DNA from: Cryptomeria japonica
Taxonomy: Eukaryota; Streptophyta; Pinopsida; Cupressales; Cupressaceae
DNA: 64,000 nt
Assembly: GCF_030272615.1 (NCBI RefSeq)
Contig: NC_081406.1
Coordinates: forward strand, 173,360,861 to 173,424,860
Reading direction: 5' to 3'
Part shown: piece after piece, positions 22,900 to 35,851 of the stretch
How positions within the stretch are numbered: position 1 is the first letter of the stretch
Layout: each line of letters opens with the position of its first letter
Program-made: the position numbers and the translations under genes
Notes under the pieces: model-generated
The model's input: only the letters and a program-made list of their open reading frames with translations
Told to the model about the DNA's origin: nothing
Databases searched by the model: none

Positions 22900-25231
22900 A
22901 TGAATGCATATGATATTGTTGGTTCTAACTCACGCACAAAAGATAGTAATGCCACATGACGTGTCATTACATCAACAATTGTAAGCACTCAAACTAAGAA
23001 AGCTCGCCTCCTTAGAAAGACAAGTAAACAATTGAAGATAAGTAGACAAACTCTAATGAGAGCTTTGGGAAGGCAACAAAGAGCGGAGGATCCATATAAC
23101 AATGAGTTATGGGCATTTTCCAATAGATTACCATGGAAAGATAAAGCAATTGTTGAAGCCTTGAGATCCCTAATTGAAGATTTTTGGTAGAATAACACAA
23201 GGATCTCTCCAAATCAAAGAGATGTTGTAAGAAGGAGGATTGGTAGTAAAATCCGTGATCCACATTCGAAACATTTTCTGGATATGACTCAAACACAATT
23301 TTTTGCCAAGTTTCAATGTATGTATCCTCAAATAAAAATTAGTCAAAGGTTCTTTGAAATGGTAAAGCCTTTTTATGTCAAAATAAATCACACACGCACA
23401 ACTTGTTGTTGTAGAGTACATATTGAATTTTCTAACCATTATGATGTTTATCAACGCATATGTATAGATTTGCATGCTAACAATGTTTTACAGGAATGCA
23501 ACATAAATGGTCCACCGACATCTTCAAGGGAATTCATATCTAGCATCTTATGTGAAAGAGTAGATGGTCAAGTATTTTACAATAAGTGTTGCTTGGATGG
23601 CACATGTGCTGATTGTGGTGGATTGTGACATTTACAAATTTGTCAACATATGGATATTGGACAAGAAATTGGTAATGAATTAGCAGAATTTGGAAAATAT
23701 AAGATAGTGACCTACATGCTAAAAGATGGAAAAGAAGCAAAAAGGTGTGAATTGGTTCATGAGAAGATTCCAGTGTATCAGTTTATGGGCATCTTTCATG
23801 AGAATATAGTGTATGAGTATGCAAGGCATAACCATCGAGCTCGTTGGTTGGACTCATAATTTAAGCTATGCAAGGACACATTTCCACTTCATAAAATCCT
23901 TTCAATTGTTGAGATTTGCAGAGAACTACACACTACAACTACAGAACGAGGTACAATCACAATATTACAACTCCACACAAGTTGCCATATTTGTGCATAT
24001 AACATTCATTCATGCACATTATAGTATGGAAGAGGATAGGAAGATATTGAGGGAGTATCATTTTTACATCAGTGATGATTGCTCACAGTCTACAGAGTTT
24101 GTGCAAGGTTGTTTTCAAATATTCTACGATGATTTGGCTAGCCCAGGCATAAAATTCCGTCAAGATATCATATGGTCAGATAATTGTGCATCACAATTTA
24201 AGAACTCTCGGATGTTTTATTGGTTGAGTAGGATGCATAAGTTGACTGCTATTCAACATATGTGGAATTTCTCTGAGGCTGGGCATGGAAAAGGGGAGCA
24301 TGATGGTGCAGGAGCATGTATTAAAAGAGCTTTAGCACGAGAAGAGTTAAAGTACAAAGGGAATGCAAACTTGAAAGATGCAAAATCAATTGTTCAATGG
24401 TGCAATGGTACAATTGGTCCAGGTAATCAAGGTAAGTCTTTAGTTCATAGATTTTTTTGGTTGGTAGATGATACTAACATTGCAAAATTAGAAGATTGTT
24501 GTACATTGACAGGATCGAGTGAGCTACACTCTTTCAAAAGCTCTAATGTAGGTTCATGGACTATCCGTATGCGGCGGATGGCATGTTATTGTTCTTCATC
24601 TAGAGATGGTGCCTATAATGATTGTGAGTCAAAGGAGTGGGTGGACGAATGGTGTATGAGACCTCTAATCCCACTTGAGACATACCAACCTCTAAGTGCA
24701 CTACAACTCACACAGATGGAAGCATCAATTGACTTTGACCACGTTTCAGATTTAGTCCAACCAGTTAATTTATCCACATGCAATTTTTGTACTTTAATAT
24801 TTTACCTTAGTTGTTTGCTAAATTCTTCTCACTTTATCATTGCAGGGCATGTTTATGCAGTAATTGCAGATGAAGACAATGAAGAAGGAACAAATTATTA
24901 CCTATGTTGTTGTGTGGATGCAAAAAAGAAATTGGATCGCCCTGTGGTAGATGGAGAAAATATTGAGTACCCAACATGATGAGTAGTTGTTACTGGTACA
25001 TGGTGTAGAAGGTACCCAGTGAAGAAGTCTAACTTGTGGTTGTTCGAGGACTTCGAGACACATAGGAAGATTCTTCATTATTCTAACCTTGTTGTATCTT
25101 CAAATGTTCATTTGATCAGATATGGGGGTAGACCACTAAACAAGAACCTATGGAAGGTTCATGAGTCTGACCATGAGGCCATACTAGACACGATAAAGAG
25201 TAGAGTAGATCCAGATGGTTCATTGGATTAA
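22900..25231 (+). pseudogene. Degraded DDE-like transposase, family uncertain
   Basis: Frame from ATG 22900 to TAA 25229-25231, broken by TGA 22957, TAG 23188, TGA 23626, TAA 23857, a 1-nt shift near 23915 and a TGA pair at 24977-24982. A likely 82-nt intron lies at 24764-24845 (T-rich tract and gcag acceptor); joining it needs one extra base at the donor. Seen: a basic N-terminus, a Cys-rich knuckle (KCCLDGTCADCGG, near 23585), then FYISDDC, WSDNCASQFKN (24170-24205) and EAGHGKGEHDGAGACIKRA (near 24280). The D, D and E or D candidates in these blocks and the HGKG motif resemble a transposase-like family found in mosses, ferns and animals that I remember only as unnamed proteins. It faces the minus-strand gene at 28624-38251 inside the same TIRs. 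A nuclease role is inference. Confidence 0.7.
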
Positions 25232-25458
25232 ATGTAAATGTAAAAAATTGTAATATCAATCTTATTTGGATATATGTACATGACTTGTATTTTTGACTAC
25301 TCGAGGCATTGTAATATAAAAAATTATGTTTTTGTCTTGTTTTGTGTGATTTTATGTAACTATTGTCATTTTAGACCATTAGAGATCACATGGGATCATT
25401 TCGTGAAGTATACCCTGTTAATATGGTAAAAGATGTAAAAAATGCTCATTTGTTGTCA

Positions 25459-25523
25459 ATCACTCAAAGTGTGAAAAAATGTCAAAATTCGGCATGGTTT
25501 TTCTCGATGTTAGTGACATGTGA
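25459..25523 (+). repeat. Diverged partial satellite unit
   Basis: Sequence with TCAAAATTCGGCATGGTTTTTC resembles the end of the 359-nt unit (TCAATATTCGGCATTGCGTTTC) and joins the array without a break. It is an older edge unit. Confidence 0.6.
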
Positions 25524-28075
25524 GAATGATCCATCTGATCCTATGGGGTTGTGTTATGGCACTCTAAAAAAGCCTCTCTCAGTTTGGGTAGACTCGGATC
25601 CAGTTGCTCGTGGCGACTCTTTCTAGATCGCAACAAAAAGAGATAGATGAGTTCAATCAAAAGTTTCACAATGCCCCATCTTTCAATCCACTCGTCGCGA
25701 CACCGAACCGTCAGCTCATACACTTTGGGGTGGCTGGGTTTATGCTAGGAATGTCTTCTTTTTTCTCTCCAACTCGCCCGATCATTGCAGGCCACACCCT
25801 AGCAGCCAAATCGCCCAAGTGCTCAAATTGCTCAAAGTTGTCAATATTCGGCATTGCGTTTCTCCGTGCCCGTTAATCATAAGAATGATCCATCTGATCC
25901 TATGGGGTCATGTTATTGCACTCTAAAAAATTCTCTCTCGGTTTGGGTAGACTTAGATCCAGTTGCTCGTGGCGACTCTTTCTCAGTCGTGACAAAAAGC
26001 GACAGATGAGTTCAATGAAAAGTTGCACATTGCCCCATCTTTCAATCCGCTTGTCGCAGCACCAAATCATCAGCTCGTATGCATTGGGGTGGCTAGTTTT
26101 ATGCTAGTAATGTCTTCTTTTTTCTCTCCAACACGCCCGATCGTTGCAGGCCACACCCTAGCAGCCAAATCACCCAAGTGCTCAAATTGCTCAAAGTTGT
26201 CAATATTCGACATCATGTTTCTCTGTACCTGTTAATCATAAGAATGATCCATCTAATCCTACAGGGTCATGTTATGGCACTCTAAAAAAGCCTCTCTCGG
26301 TTTGGGTAGACTCCGATCCAGTTACTCGTGGTGACTCTTTCTCGGTCGTGACAAAAAGCGACAGATGAGTTCAATGAAAAGTTGCACAATGCCCCATCTT
26401 TCAATCCGCTCGTCGCGACACTGAACCGTCAACTCATATTCTTTGGGGTGGCCAGGTTTATGCTAAGAATGCCTTCTTTTTTCTCTCCAACTCCCGTGAT
26501 CGTTGCGGGCCACACCCTAGCAGCCAAATCGCCCAAGTGCTCAAATTGCTCAAAGTTGTCAATATTTGGCATCGCGTTTCTCCGTGCCCGTTAATCATAA
26601 GAATGATTCATCTGATCCTATGGGGTCATGTTATGACACTCTAAAAAAGCCACTCTCGATTTGGGTAGAATTAGATCCAGTTGCTCGTGGCGACTCTTTC
26701 TCGGTCGCGACAAAAAGTGACAAATGAGTTCAATGAAAAGTTGCACACTGCCCCATCTTTCAATCCGCTCGTCGCGGCACCGAATCATCAGCTTGTTCAC
26801 GTTAAGGTGGCTGGTTTTACGCTAGGAATGCCTTCTTTTTTCTCTCCAACATGCCCAATCATTGCGGGCCACACCCTAGCAGCGAAATCGCCCAAGTGCT
26901 CAAATTGCTCAAAGTTGTCAATATTCAGCATCACGTTTCTTCGTGCCCATTAATCATAAGAATGATCTGTCTAATCCTACTTGGTCATGTTATGGCACTC
27001 TAAAAAATCCTCTCTCATTTTGGGTAGACTCGGATCCAGTTGCTCGTGGCGACTCTTTCTCGGTCATGACAAAAAGCAACAGATCAGTTCAATGAAAAGT
27101 TGCACAATGCCCCATCTTTCAATCTGCTCATCGCGGCACCGAACCATCAGCTCGTACACATTCGGGTGGTTGGTTTTACGCTAGGAATGCCTTCTTTTTT
27201 CTCTCCAACTCGCTCGATCATTGTGGGCCACACCCTAGCAGCCAAATCACCCAAGTGCTCAAAATGCTCAAAGTTGTCAATATTTGGCATCACGTTCCTC
27301 CGTGCCCATTAATCATAAGAATGATCCATCTAATCCTCCGAGGTCATGTTATGGCACTCTAAAAAATCCTCTCTCGGTTTGGGTAGACTCGGATCCAATT
27401 GCTCGTGGCGACTCTTTCTCGGTTGCAACAAAAAGCGTCAAATGAGTTCAATGAAAAGTTGCATAATGCCCAATCTTTCAATCCGCTCGTCGTAGCACTG
27501 AACCGTCAGCTCGTACACGTCGGGGTGGTCGGGTTTACACTAGGAATGCCTCCTCTTTTCTCTCCAATTCGCCCGATCATTGCGGGCCACACCCTAGTAG
27601 CCAAATCGCCCAAGTGCTCAAATTGCTCAAAGTTGTCAATATTCAGCATCGCGTTTCTCCGTGCCTGTTAATCATAAGAATGATCTGTCTGATCCTATGG
27701 GGTTGTGTTATGGCACTCTAAAAAATCCTCTCTCGGTTTGGGTAGACTCCGATCCAGTTGCTCGTGGTGACTCTTTCTTGGTTGCAACAAAAAGCGACAG
27801 ATGAGTTCAATGAAAAGTTGCACAATGCCCCATCTTTCAATCCGCTCGTCGCGGCACCGAACCGTCAGCTCGTATGCGTTGGGGTGGTCGGGTTTACGCT
27901 AGGAATGCCTTCTTTTTTCTCTCCAACTCGCCTGATCGTTGTGAGCCACACCCTAGCAGCCAAATCGCCCAAGTGCTCAAATTGTTCAAAGTTGTCAATA
28001 TTCGGCATCGCATTTCTCCGTGCCCGTTAATCATAAGAATGATTCATCTGATCCTACAAGCTGGTGTTGTGGCAT
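25524..28075 (+). repeat. 359-nt satellite, seven exact-length units
   Basis: Unit starts (GAATGAT) are at 25524, 25883, 26242, 26601, 26960, 27319 and 27678, each exactly 359 nt apart; a truncated eighth starts at 28037. Units differ by base changes only, without length change. Many differences are at CG sites: the word TCGGTCGCGAC appears as TCGGTCGTGAC, TCGGTCATGAC, TCGGTTGCAAC and TTGGTTGCAAC. Each unit contains a 60-90-codon frame (with SPKCSNCSKLSIF), but 359 is not a multiple of three and every frame ends within its unit, so I do not call genes. Confidence 0.97.
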
Positions 28076-28145
28076 TGGATTGTCAGCTCGTATGTATCGG
28101 GGTGGCTTGTATCTTGGATTACAAACACATATTTAGGTTCAAAGC
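28076..28145 (+). repeat. Scrambled end of the satellite array
   Basis: After the eighth unit breaks off, an internal piece of the unit (GTCAGCTCGTATG to GGGGTGGC) reappears out of order and then similarity stops. Confidence 0.6.
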
Positions 28146-28284
28146 TTAAGTAATAATAAACTTTGTGCAATTATTCATCTAATCATTTGTACTACAATTA
28201 TGGATAACCATGATAAATAATTTGCATTAACCAAAAAGATACAAATCCATGCAACATTGTATATCGTTAAAACTATCAAATATA

Positions 28285-28613
28285 TCCAATACAAACAAAT
28301 AGGCTTGCCAAAAGCCATATGGACTTAGAATTTCACATATTCATAAAACAAAACATATGTTCAAAATTGCTATAAAGGCATACAACATGATATCCAATAA
28401 AGTCAAATAGGGGCTTGCCAAAAGCCATATGGACATAGAATGTCACATATTCGTAATACAAAACATATGTTCGAATTTTCCATATAGGCATACAACATGG
28501 TATCCAATAAAGTCAAATAGGAGCTTTCCAAAAGCCATATGGCGATAGAATGTCACATATTCGTAATACAAAACATATGTTCAAAATTACCATATAGGCA
28601 TACAACATAGGAC
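28285..28613. repeat. 110-nt tandem repeat, three units
   Basis: GCTTGCCAAAAGCCATATGG starts units at 28303 and 28413, and GCTTTCCAAAAGCC at 28523. Units share TCACATATTC and AAAACATATGTTC and are spaced exactly 110 nt. They lie just past the stop of the minus-strand gene. Confidence 0.93.
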
Positions 28614-29426
28614 CCTATTCTATTCATTTTCCTCTAGGGGAAGGAAACAGACCACAAGATATCTTTTCCTGTCGAGGGGATGGAGATGTATATGATGCAG
28701 GTGTCTTTTGAGTACGTCCACTCGACCTCCTCTCTAGACTTTTTTGTAACTCCCCCTGATACAATGAAAAGAATGATGTTAGCATATACAGAAATTGAAT
28801 TTTAGAATGACATATAATAGAATAGTCACTTTCTGCATACAAATAATCATGATGTTCATCCACAACAGGTGCACGTTCATGATCTTGAGTGACAAGCCCC
28901 TCCTGTAAGCATCACAATATAAATTAAACTAAATGCAAGTGTCGTTAAAAATTTTAATAACATATTATTAAGATAACAAATTTACTAAATTTACAAATAT
29001 GTCTCATACTTCTATTAAAGCAGTTGAACTTGCTACTGCTGCAGCAACACCGCGCTCCATTGACGCGCAGACAGAAGGAGGAGTCTCTGAATTCAACATC
29101 TGAAAATTAAACAAAGTATATTGATTAATCGCCAAAACTATCTATATTATTTAATAACAACATTAAAGATAAATTGTTTACCTGGGTGAAAGATTGTCGA
29201 TGAAATACACTACGAGGTGTTGATGTTGAAGCTCTAGCATCAAACTATTTGACATCCAAAATGAGTAATTAGAAAATCATTCACATAAGGTTCAACTATC
29301 TACATATAATAATTATATTTTTTCACTCATTGTATACCTGTGGAGTCAACGAAGTAGTGAAAAAGGGTGCTGCAGGAATGTTGTTAGTATTGTGAACACT
29401 TTCACCCTGATTTTTTATCATAATAA

Positions 29427-29431
29427 TTTAC
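29427..29431. repeat. Target duplication TTTAC (left)
   Basis: TTTAC precedes the 5' LTR and is repeated at 37020-37024 right after the 3' LTR. The pair marks a 5-bp target duplication of an LTR retrotransposon. Confidence 0.9.
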
Positions 29432-30506
29432 TGTAGCGTCCTAAAATTGTGACACTTGCAATTTTGACTGCATTTGGGTCTTCACGATGGTGACGCAACA
29501 CTGAACCTGAATGGAGACCCCAAAACTTGTTCATGACACCAAAAACTGCATTTTTCAGCACCCTGGCCTGATCCTCCTTGCACCCTGCTATCCCTGGAGG
29601 TGGGACCATGGCGCCCAGCGCCCTGGTCCCTGGCCCTATTTTGGGCCCAGTCTCTTATGGGGCTTCGGGTCTTTTAGTTTGCAAATTGGAAAATATTGTT
29701 TCCTGGTCGGCCTAAGGTCAGAAAAAATCAGTCTATCAACCCTAATTGGCAAGTATATAAACTACATTTTCCTCTCCCATTTTGATAGATGGAAAAGAGG
29801 AGGAAACGACATTCAAGCATTCAAGCATTCCTTCAAGCAATTGATCATTCTAAGTCTCCATTCAAGGCTAAGTGTTGCATTCAAGACAAGGATTCAACCA
29901 TTGAAGAGGAGATCACTTACAACATACAACATACAACAACATTTACACCTTCGCATGTAAGAATACAAACATTCTTACAACAAGGTATCAGTATTTGTTT
30001 ACATTACAATCATTTACATTTACAGCATTTCTCATTTCTTGGTTAATTCCAAAATCGGGGTTTGACCTAAGGGCAAACCCCTAATCCCTAACCCCCCAAT
30101 CGTCCTCTCTTTCCTGTGTGTAGGTTGCAAGTATGCGGCTGTATTTGAAGATCTGGAATCCTTGTGCAAAGACGAATAGATCCCCCTTCATTTTGTGGAT
30201 TTTTCGGAGGACCGTGTGCACGCCGGGCGCCATCGTCCCGTCAACTTTCGCTCAAATTTGCAGGACAGCGCCGTCTCGACATTTTACTGCTAATTCCAGG
30301 TCCGCAGCTTCATCCTATATTCCTATCTCTGTTTATAAGCGAATCCAATCTTGCATTGTGTGGGATTGGATCTTGTGGGTTTCAACCCCTCTTTTGAATG
30401 TAAAGTCTCCCCTAAGTGAAAACCGTCAACCCTAGTGACCTCCTTTCTCTCTCCTTGGAGTGGTGGGGGGAACACCTAAGGTTCGATTGCGATTTTCCGC
30501 TTTACA
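29432..30506 (+). mobile_element. 5' LTR of gag-only element
   Basis: 1075 nt from TGTAGC to TTTACA. A TATATAA box is at 29754-29760. Compared with the 3' LTR it lacks a 100-nt segment; the break is at GAATC, which flanks that segment in the 3' LTR (36754 and 36854). It also has about 8 extra bases in an ACATACAA repeat near 29925. Confidence 0.95.
29754..29760 (+). promoter_or_regulatory. LTR TATA box
   Basis: TATATAA in a position suited to the U3/R border. It is repeated in the 3' LTR at 36174-36180. Confidence 0.6.
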
Positions 30507-30509
30507 TTT

Positions 30510-30527
30510 TGGTGAACCCGATGTGAA
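30510..30527 (+). promoter_or_regulatory. Candidate primer-binding site
   Basis: TGGTGAACCCGATGTGAA begins four bases after the 5' LTR and starts with TGG, the complement of a tRNA CCA end. I cannot name the tRNA. Confidence 0.6.
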
Positions 30528-31687
30528 CATCCTTTCTGATTATTCATGGTTAGATCTGAAAAATTGGATGCCTTGATTACATTTCCATGTTTGATCTTTT
30601 GCAAATTTTAGAGGTTAATTGCATAAAAACCCTAAAATTTTCTTTTTAGTAATTGAGCTTGAGAAATGTTTAATTGTTAATGCTTGTTTCAGATCTACCC
30701 TTCTATTACAAATTGTCAATTCATATTTGTGCTTTAATTCTGAAAATTAAGTGGTTAAGTGTCAAAACCCTAATTTTTAAAACCTTCTTGATTCAACCTT
30801 TGACTGATAATTTCACTGATCAAAACATCTCCAAATCAGCTGTAACTTTGGATTCTGCAATAAAATCATAATATCTTTCATCCCTGAAAATTTGGAAAAA
30901 AGTTGCGAGGACCGTGTGCACCCCGAGCGCCATTGTCCCCGACATTTTTTCTGAAATTTCGGGAGCTAGATCTTACTGTATTTTTCTGCTAAAATCCAGA
31001 ATCTTGGCTGATTTTATCAATTCTAACGCTTTCAAAATTAAAGTCAAAATTGGTCTAGTGATTGCTTGGATTAAGACTTCTAATCATTCAAAAATTGTTG
31101 AAATTGAAATTTTGTGTCAAAATTGTGTTCTTACTGTCCTAAATCTGAAAAGTGTGTCAGCATTCATTCGAAATTTCAGTGCTTTATTCAAATTCTTGCA
31201 ATTTGTGACTTTTGAAATTAAGTGTTTAATTACACCAGCCTCGATTTCCACTTTCAAAATTGAATTTTGCGTGAAATTGAGTCAACTTTTAAAATTCAAA
31301 ACTTGCATTGCTTTTGGTATTCCCTCTAAAATCATAAAATTCAAAATTTCAGTTTCCCTCTCTTTTTCAAAATTCAAATTTTGCATTTTTCAACAATCTT
31401 GGTAGGGTTCAATTTTGAGATTGCAACTTTAATTTGGCCTATCTACAGATCGTAAAATCACTCAATTTTTTCAGATTAGCTTTAAAATCATCATAACTTT
31501 CATCCCCGAAAATTTCAAAAAAAGTTGCGAGGACCGTGTGCACTCCGTTCGCCACGGTCCCTAACTTTTTTTCTGAAAATTCAGGAGATTTTCATGATTG
31601 CATTTAACAGCTTAAATCTAGGAGATTGGCTGATTTTATTGAAATTTGCTACCTCTAAATTCAAAATCTTCTCTCTCTCTCTAGTGC
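30528..31687 (+). other. Leader of gag-only element with internal duplication
   Basis: T-rich leader without genes. The module GTTGCGAGGACCGTGTGCAC, followed by a CCG..CGCCA..GTCCC segment, occurs at about 30903 and 31525 (622 nt apart) and, in related form, inside both LTRs (near 30207 and 36620). A 163-codon frame at 30914-31405 is low-complexity and not called. Confidence 0.7.
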
Positions 31688-34600
31688 ATGAGTTTTACAA
31701 CAATAAGCCCTACTTACACTATTCCCATTAGACGAAGCCTTAGAATTAAGTCTTTCCGAGGTTTAACTATCAAGGAGATGGAACCTAATTTGAATAGCCT
31801 TTTTAACGAGGACACAGGTAATTCCTCTAATCCTCCAAACGATGAAGAAGCTCTCCATGAGGTTTCTGTAGAACACCTTTCGAAATTGGATAACCAATTT
31901 GATGATTTTCAGCAATGGATGTCTCAAGAGTATCCTGATAGTCAAGCTCTTTCATTAATTGAGGGTCTAAAACATATGGTTCAAAGTGATAAGAATGGAA
32001 TTGATATTTTGCGTGGTATTGTACACACTGTGGATTCGAATGTGATGCCTATGAAGAGTTGTGCTAAAACTTTAGGTTATACACAACCTCCCACTCAAGT
32101 CAATCATTCTATTCCGTTGACAACTTCTATTGCTAGTATACCTACCTTTACATCAAACATAATGACTACTTCTATACAAGACATTCCGCCTATGATCACC
32201 AGTCATGGGGGCAATCCTTCCTCTTCAATTAACCCTCTCCCTTCATTCAATCCAACTTCTTCATTCATTCCTTCAATGAGTGTTCTTATTATATCTCCAC
32301 AAATGAACATGACGCAAGGGGGCAATTCATTTAACCATTCCATTCCTCCTTGTAGTGTTCCTCCTTTCCAATCACCTCCTATGACTAACTATCATAGTGT
32401 CCCGCCACCTTACTCTCAATCAATACCTTCTTTCAATAACATAATACCTCCATCACAATCTAACACATCTAATATGAATTCTTCGATTGAAGCGACCATT
32501 AACAATCTTGCACAAACTGTCTCTTCTTTACAGCAACAAATTGCCTCTATGAATCAATCTAAGTTTAGTGTGCCCACATTTGATGTTGCGAGCCCACTTT
32601 CTCTTGACATTGTTCGAGCTATCCCACCTAAACATGTTGAAATCCCGCATTTGGAACTTTATAATGGTAAAGGTGATCCTCTAACACATTTTAAGACTTT
32701 TCAAACAATATGTACCGATTTTGCTTATGACCAAAGGTTGCTTGCAAAACTGTTTACTAGAACATTAAGAGATAAAGCCCTACAATGGTATTGCTCGTTG
32801 CCTTCTTATTCTATTACTTCTTTCAAACAACTTGCAAATGCTTTCATTCAACAATTTCAAAACAATATAAGTCCTAAAGTTACTTTGATTGATTTAATGC
32901 ATTGTAAACAAGGTGTTAAAGAAAAAGTGACTGATTTCATTGGTAGATATAAGCATTTGTATGCTCAAATCTCTTTTCCAGTGCCTGACAATGATATTCA
33001 AAGAATCTTTATTTCTAATTTACAAAAAGATATTCAAGACAAACTTCTATTTTCTGAGTTTACTTCTTTCCAACAGTTGTGTGCAACTCTTCACAATTAT
33101 CAACTGACTGTGAGTCAAATGGAACAAGCAAATCCTATGGCTCCGAGTGATAAGGGTGATAGTAGTCAACAACCATTTGGAAAGTTTAAACTGAATAGAG
33201 AGTCCATTAAATTCAATGAAAACATCATCAACAACAATGTGAATGCAGCATCAGGTGTGCCTCCTATTTCTAAGTTTTTCAAGAGAGAAAGAAAGTTTAC
33301 TCCTTTGAATGAATCATTGCATAGTATTATGAATAAGTTATTGGAACAAAATGTGCTTACTCTCCCTCCTATAAAGCAAATAGATCCTACAAAGATTAAT
33401 TCACCCTATTTTGATAACAAATCTTTTTGTCAATTTCATCGTCAACCTGGGCATGATACTAAAAAATGTTTTGCTTTAAAGGGTAAAATTCAAGATTTGA
33501 TTGATAATAATACTATCTGTGTTTCAGGAGTGAATGATAAAGGCAACACATCTGTAGCTCCTCCTAACCAAAATCTTAAGATTTTTACTGATCCATTACC
33601 TTCTCATACCTCTAATGTGATTGAGACTAATGATTCCTCTTTCTCATCTGATGGTCTTGTGTCTATGACTCTGAATGTGATTAACTTTGTAGAGCAGCAG
33701 AAACTCCCTAAAGAACCTTCCATCACATTTGATTCTAGTGAAACTATCAGGGCACCTGATGGTCCTTTATATATAGTTGCAAAGGTCAAGAATACACCTT
33801 GCCATGGAGTGCTTATTGATCCTGCTTGCATGGTTAATGTTATTACTAAAGAATTTCTCTTTACTTTACAATTGAATCAAGTGATCTATGACAAAACAGA
33901 TGTAATTGTGAAATTATTTGATGCATTTTCTTCTCCTGCAATTGGTTCTATTACATTACCTATTGAGGTCCATAACAAATCCCTTGATGTGAACTTTTCT
34001 ATTATTCCTTCATCCGAACAATTTCGTGTGAAGCTAGGCTATCCTTGGCTATCTTCCATGAAAGCTATTGCCTCTCCTATTCATAAATGTTTGAAATTTC
34101 TCCATAATGGTGAAGTTGTTACTGTCAATCATAGTCTCTTTAAACCAGCTGAAAGAACTTCTAGCGTTCCTATTGATTATTTTTGGCCTAAACAATTCCA
34201 ATCTCTTCCTCTGCGAAGTGATCATCTTTTCAAATCTTATCAAAAGTGGAAAACAGATATGATCCTATCTCAAAGTGAACCTAGAACACCCAAACTTGAT
34301 ACTCCTATCGTTCTTGAGAAGGAAGTTCTTCCTTTGAAAGATAAAACTAATGTCTTTCCTCAAGAAGATTCCCAACCCATTCCTATGGATGTGACTATGT
34401 CTATGTCTAATAAACTTTCTAAAAGTAAGCCTATACCTCCTCGTCATGATGGACTGGGTCTCCTTCCTAAACCAAATATTCCTCCTTTATATGGAGCAGT
34501 TCCTCCTCCTTCCTTTTATAAAGAGAAGAGACCTTCCTCTTCTCCTATTATCCAGCCTAAGAGACCACAACCTAAACACTCAAGTGATAAGGATGAGAAC

Positions 34601-35119
34601 ATTCCTCCTCCTCAATCTTCTCCACTTCCTACTAAGACTAGACCAAATCGTTCTGCGTGTGAACGTCGACGAAAGCGTCGTCTTAGAGCTCAAGCAGCTG
34701 CTTCTCAAACTTGGCAATCCCCAAAAACACCTTCAACAAGCATTATTCCATTTTCTCCAAAATCTCCTAAACATAAGATGCATGATGGTTTTGATCCTGT
34801 GTGAGTTAAAGATCCTATTTTTATAAATCTTGATGATGATATAGATGAAAATATTATTCATGATGAAAATGTTACTTCTCTTGCTTCTGATAGTGAATAT
34901 GAATTTGTTGATATTGATAACCATTTATCTAACAAATTTTCTAAAGCACTTATCCTAGCTCCTAGACAAGAACAACGTGGCTTGGAACATGAACATAGCC
35001 CTTGTTTGGATCTTGTGATAGCTCCATCTGTTGTGTTGAATATTCCTCCTCTAGCGTGTTTCCTGCCTTCTCAAAATATTGATCAGCAAGATTGGGGGGT
35101 GGATGACGTGCTAGACTAG
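31688..35119 (+). pseudogene. Gag/protease-like polyprotein, one in-frame TGA
   Basis: Frame of 1143 codons from ATG 31688 to TAG 35117-35119, interrupted once by TGA at 34802-34804; up to there 1038 residues are open. Residues about 318-480 match a retrotransposon gag domain (GKGDPLTHFKTFQ, LRDKALQWYCSLP, FIGRYKHLYAQ). A knuckle-like FCQFHRQPGHDTKKC is near residue 580. Around 703-790 is a retropepsin-like fold with LIDPAC where D-S/T-G is normal, so catalysis is doubtful. The rest is Pro-rich with a strongly basic patch (CERRRKRRLRAQ, near 990) and an acidic end after the TGA. No polymerase domains follow. The product would form particles for the element if a partner supplies enzymes. Confidence 0.88.
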
Positions 35120-35851
35120 TTTCATTAGCATAGCAGACTCTCTCCTCCTCTCTTGTGTTACTTCTTCTATGTGTTATTCTCATTCTTCTATTTGTTGTCC
35201 TTAGTGTTGTCTACTTGAGGACGATGCAAAGCATTGAGATCTCTTTTGGTCTCTCTCATGTTGACTCAAAAGACACATGTGTTCCCTTCTTCTAGGTGAC
35301 CTTCCTTGATTGGGGAATGAAGAACAATTATGCATACATACATATGATATACATGAATTATCATATAGCATACTGACCCTGAGGAAAGCGAAGTCACCTC
35401 GTGCTTTGTGTTTTGTGTCTATTATCCTTGGGTTTATCTCACACTTGGGGGCTAAATCTTTGTGATAACGTGCTCCTTTCCCTTCTCATTTCTTATGTGT
35501 ATCACTACCTTAAAGCAATCACCCTCGTTGAGGCGTGTGCGATCGCTTTAACATAGGGGGGCATACATCCCATCTATCCCTTCAGGATACTTGAAAACTT
35601 CTTGGCGAAATTAGCTTTGCCTTGAAAATTTTTGGTATTTTTCTTACATGACTCATAGTGAGGGAACCTTACTACTGACAGTCATGGTTCTCCCTCGTGA
35701 TCTTCCCTTTTACTTTGTCAATCGAAGTCATAAGATCCTTAGTCCACTGGGGGCTTGGCGTGTCTTGCCTCCTTGACGTGGCGAAAGTCTTTCAATGTTG
35801 TTTCCTTGTACTTTACCGGAAGTATGAGCGTATGCTTATACTCCCGCTAAA
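35120..35851 (+). other. 3' untranslated part of gag-only element
   Basis: No coding frame. CTTGGGGGCT-type words occur, but no purine tract abuts the 3' LTR, which is preceded by CTCCCGCTAAA. Confidence 0.6.

Noticed and set aside
25604-28030. Seven similar 70-90-codon frames
   Set aside because: They are carried by satellite units, not a multiple of three in length, each closed within its own unit, with no start context or domain.
29511-30435. Frames of 100-150 codons inside the 5' LTR and their twins at 35931-36788
   Set aside because: They lie wholly within LTR sequence, overlap in several frames, and similarity between LTRs explains their conservation.
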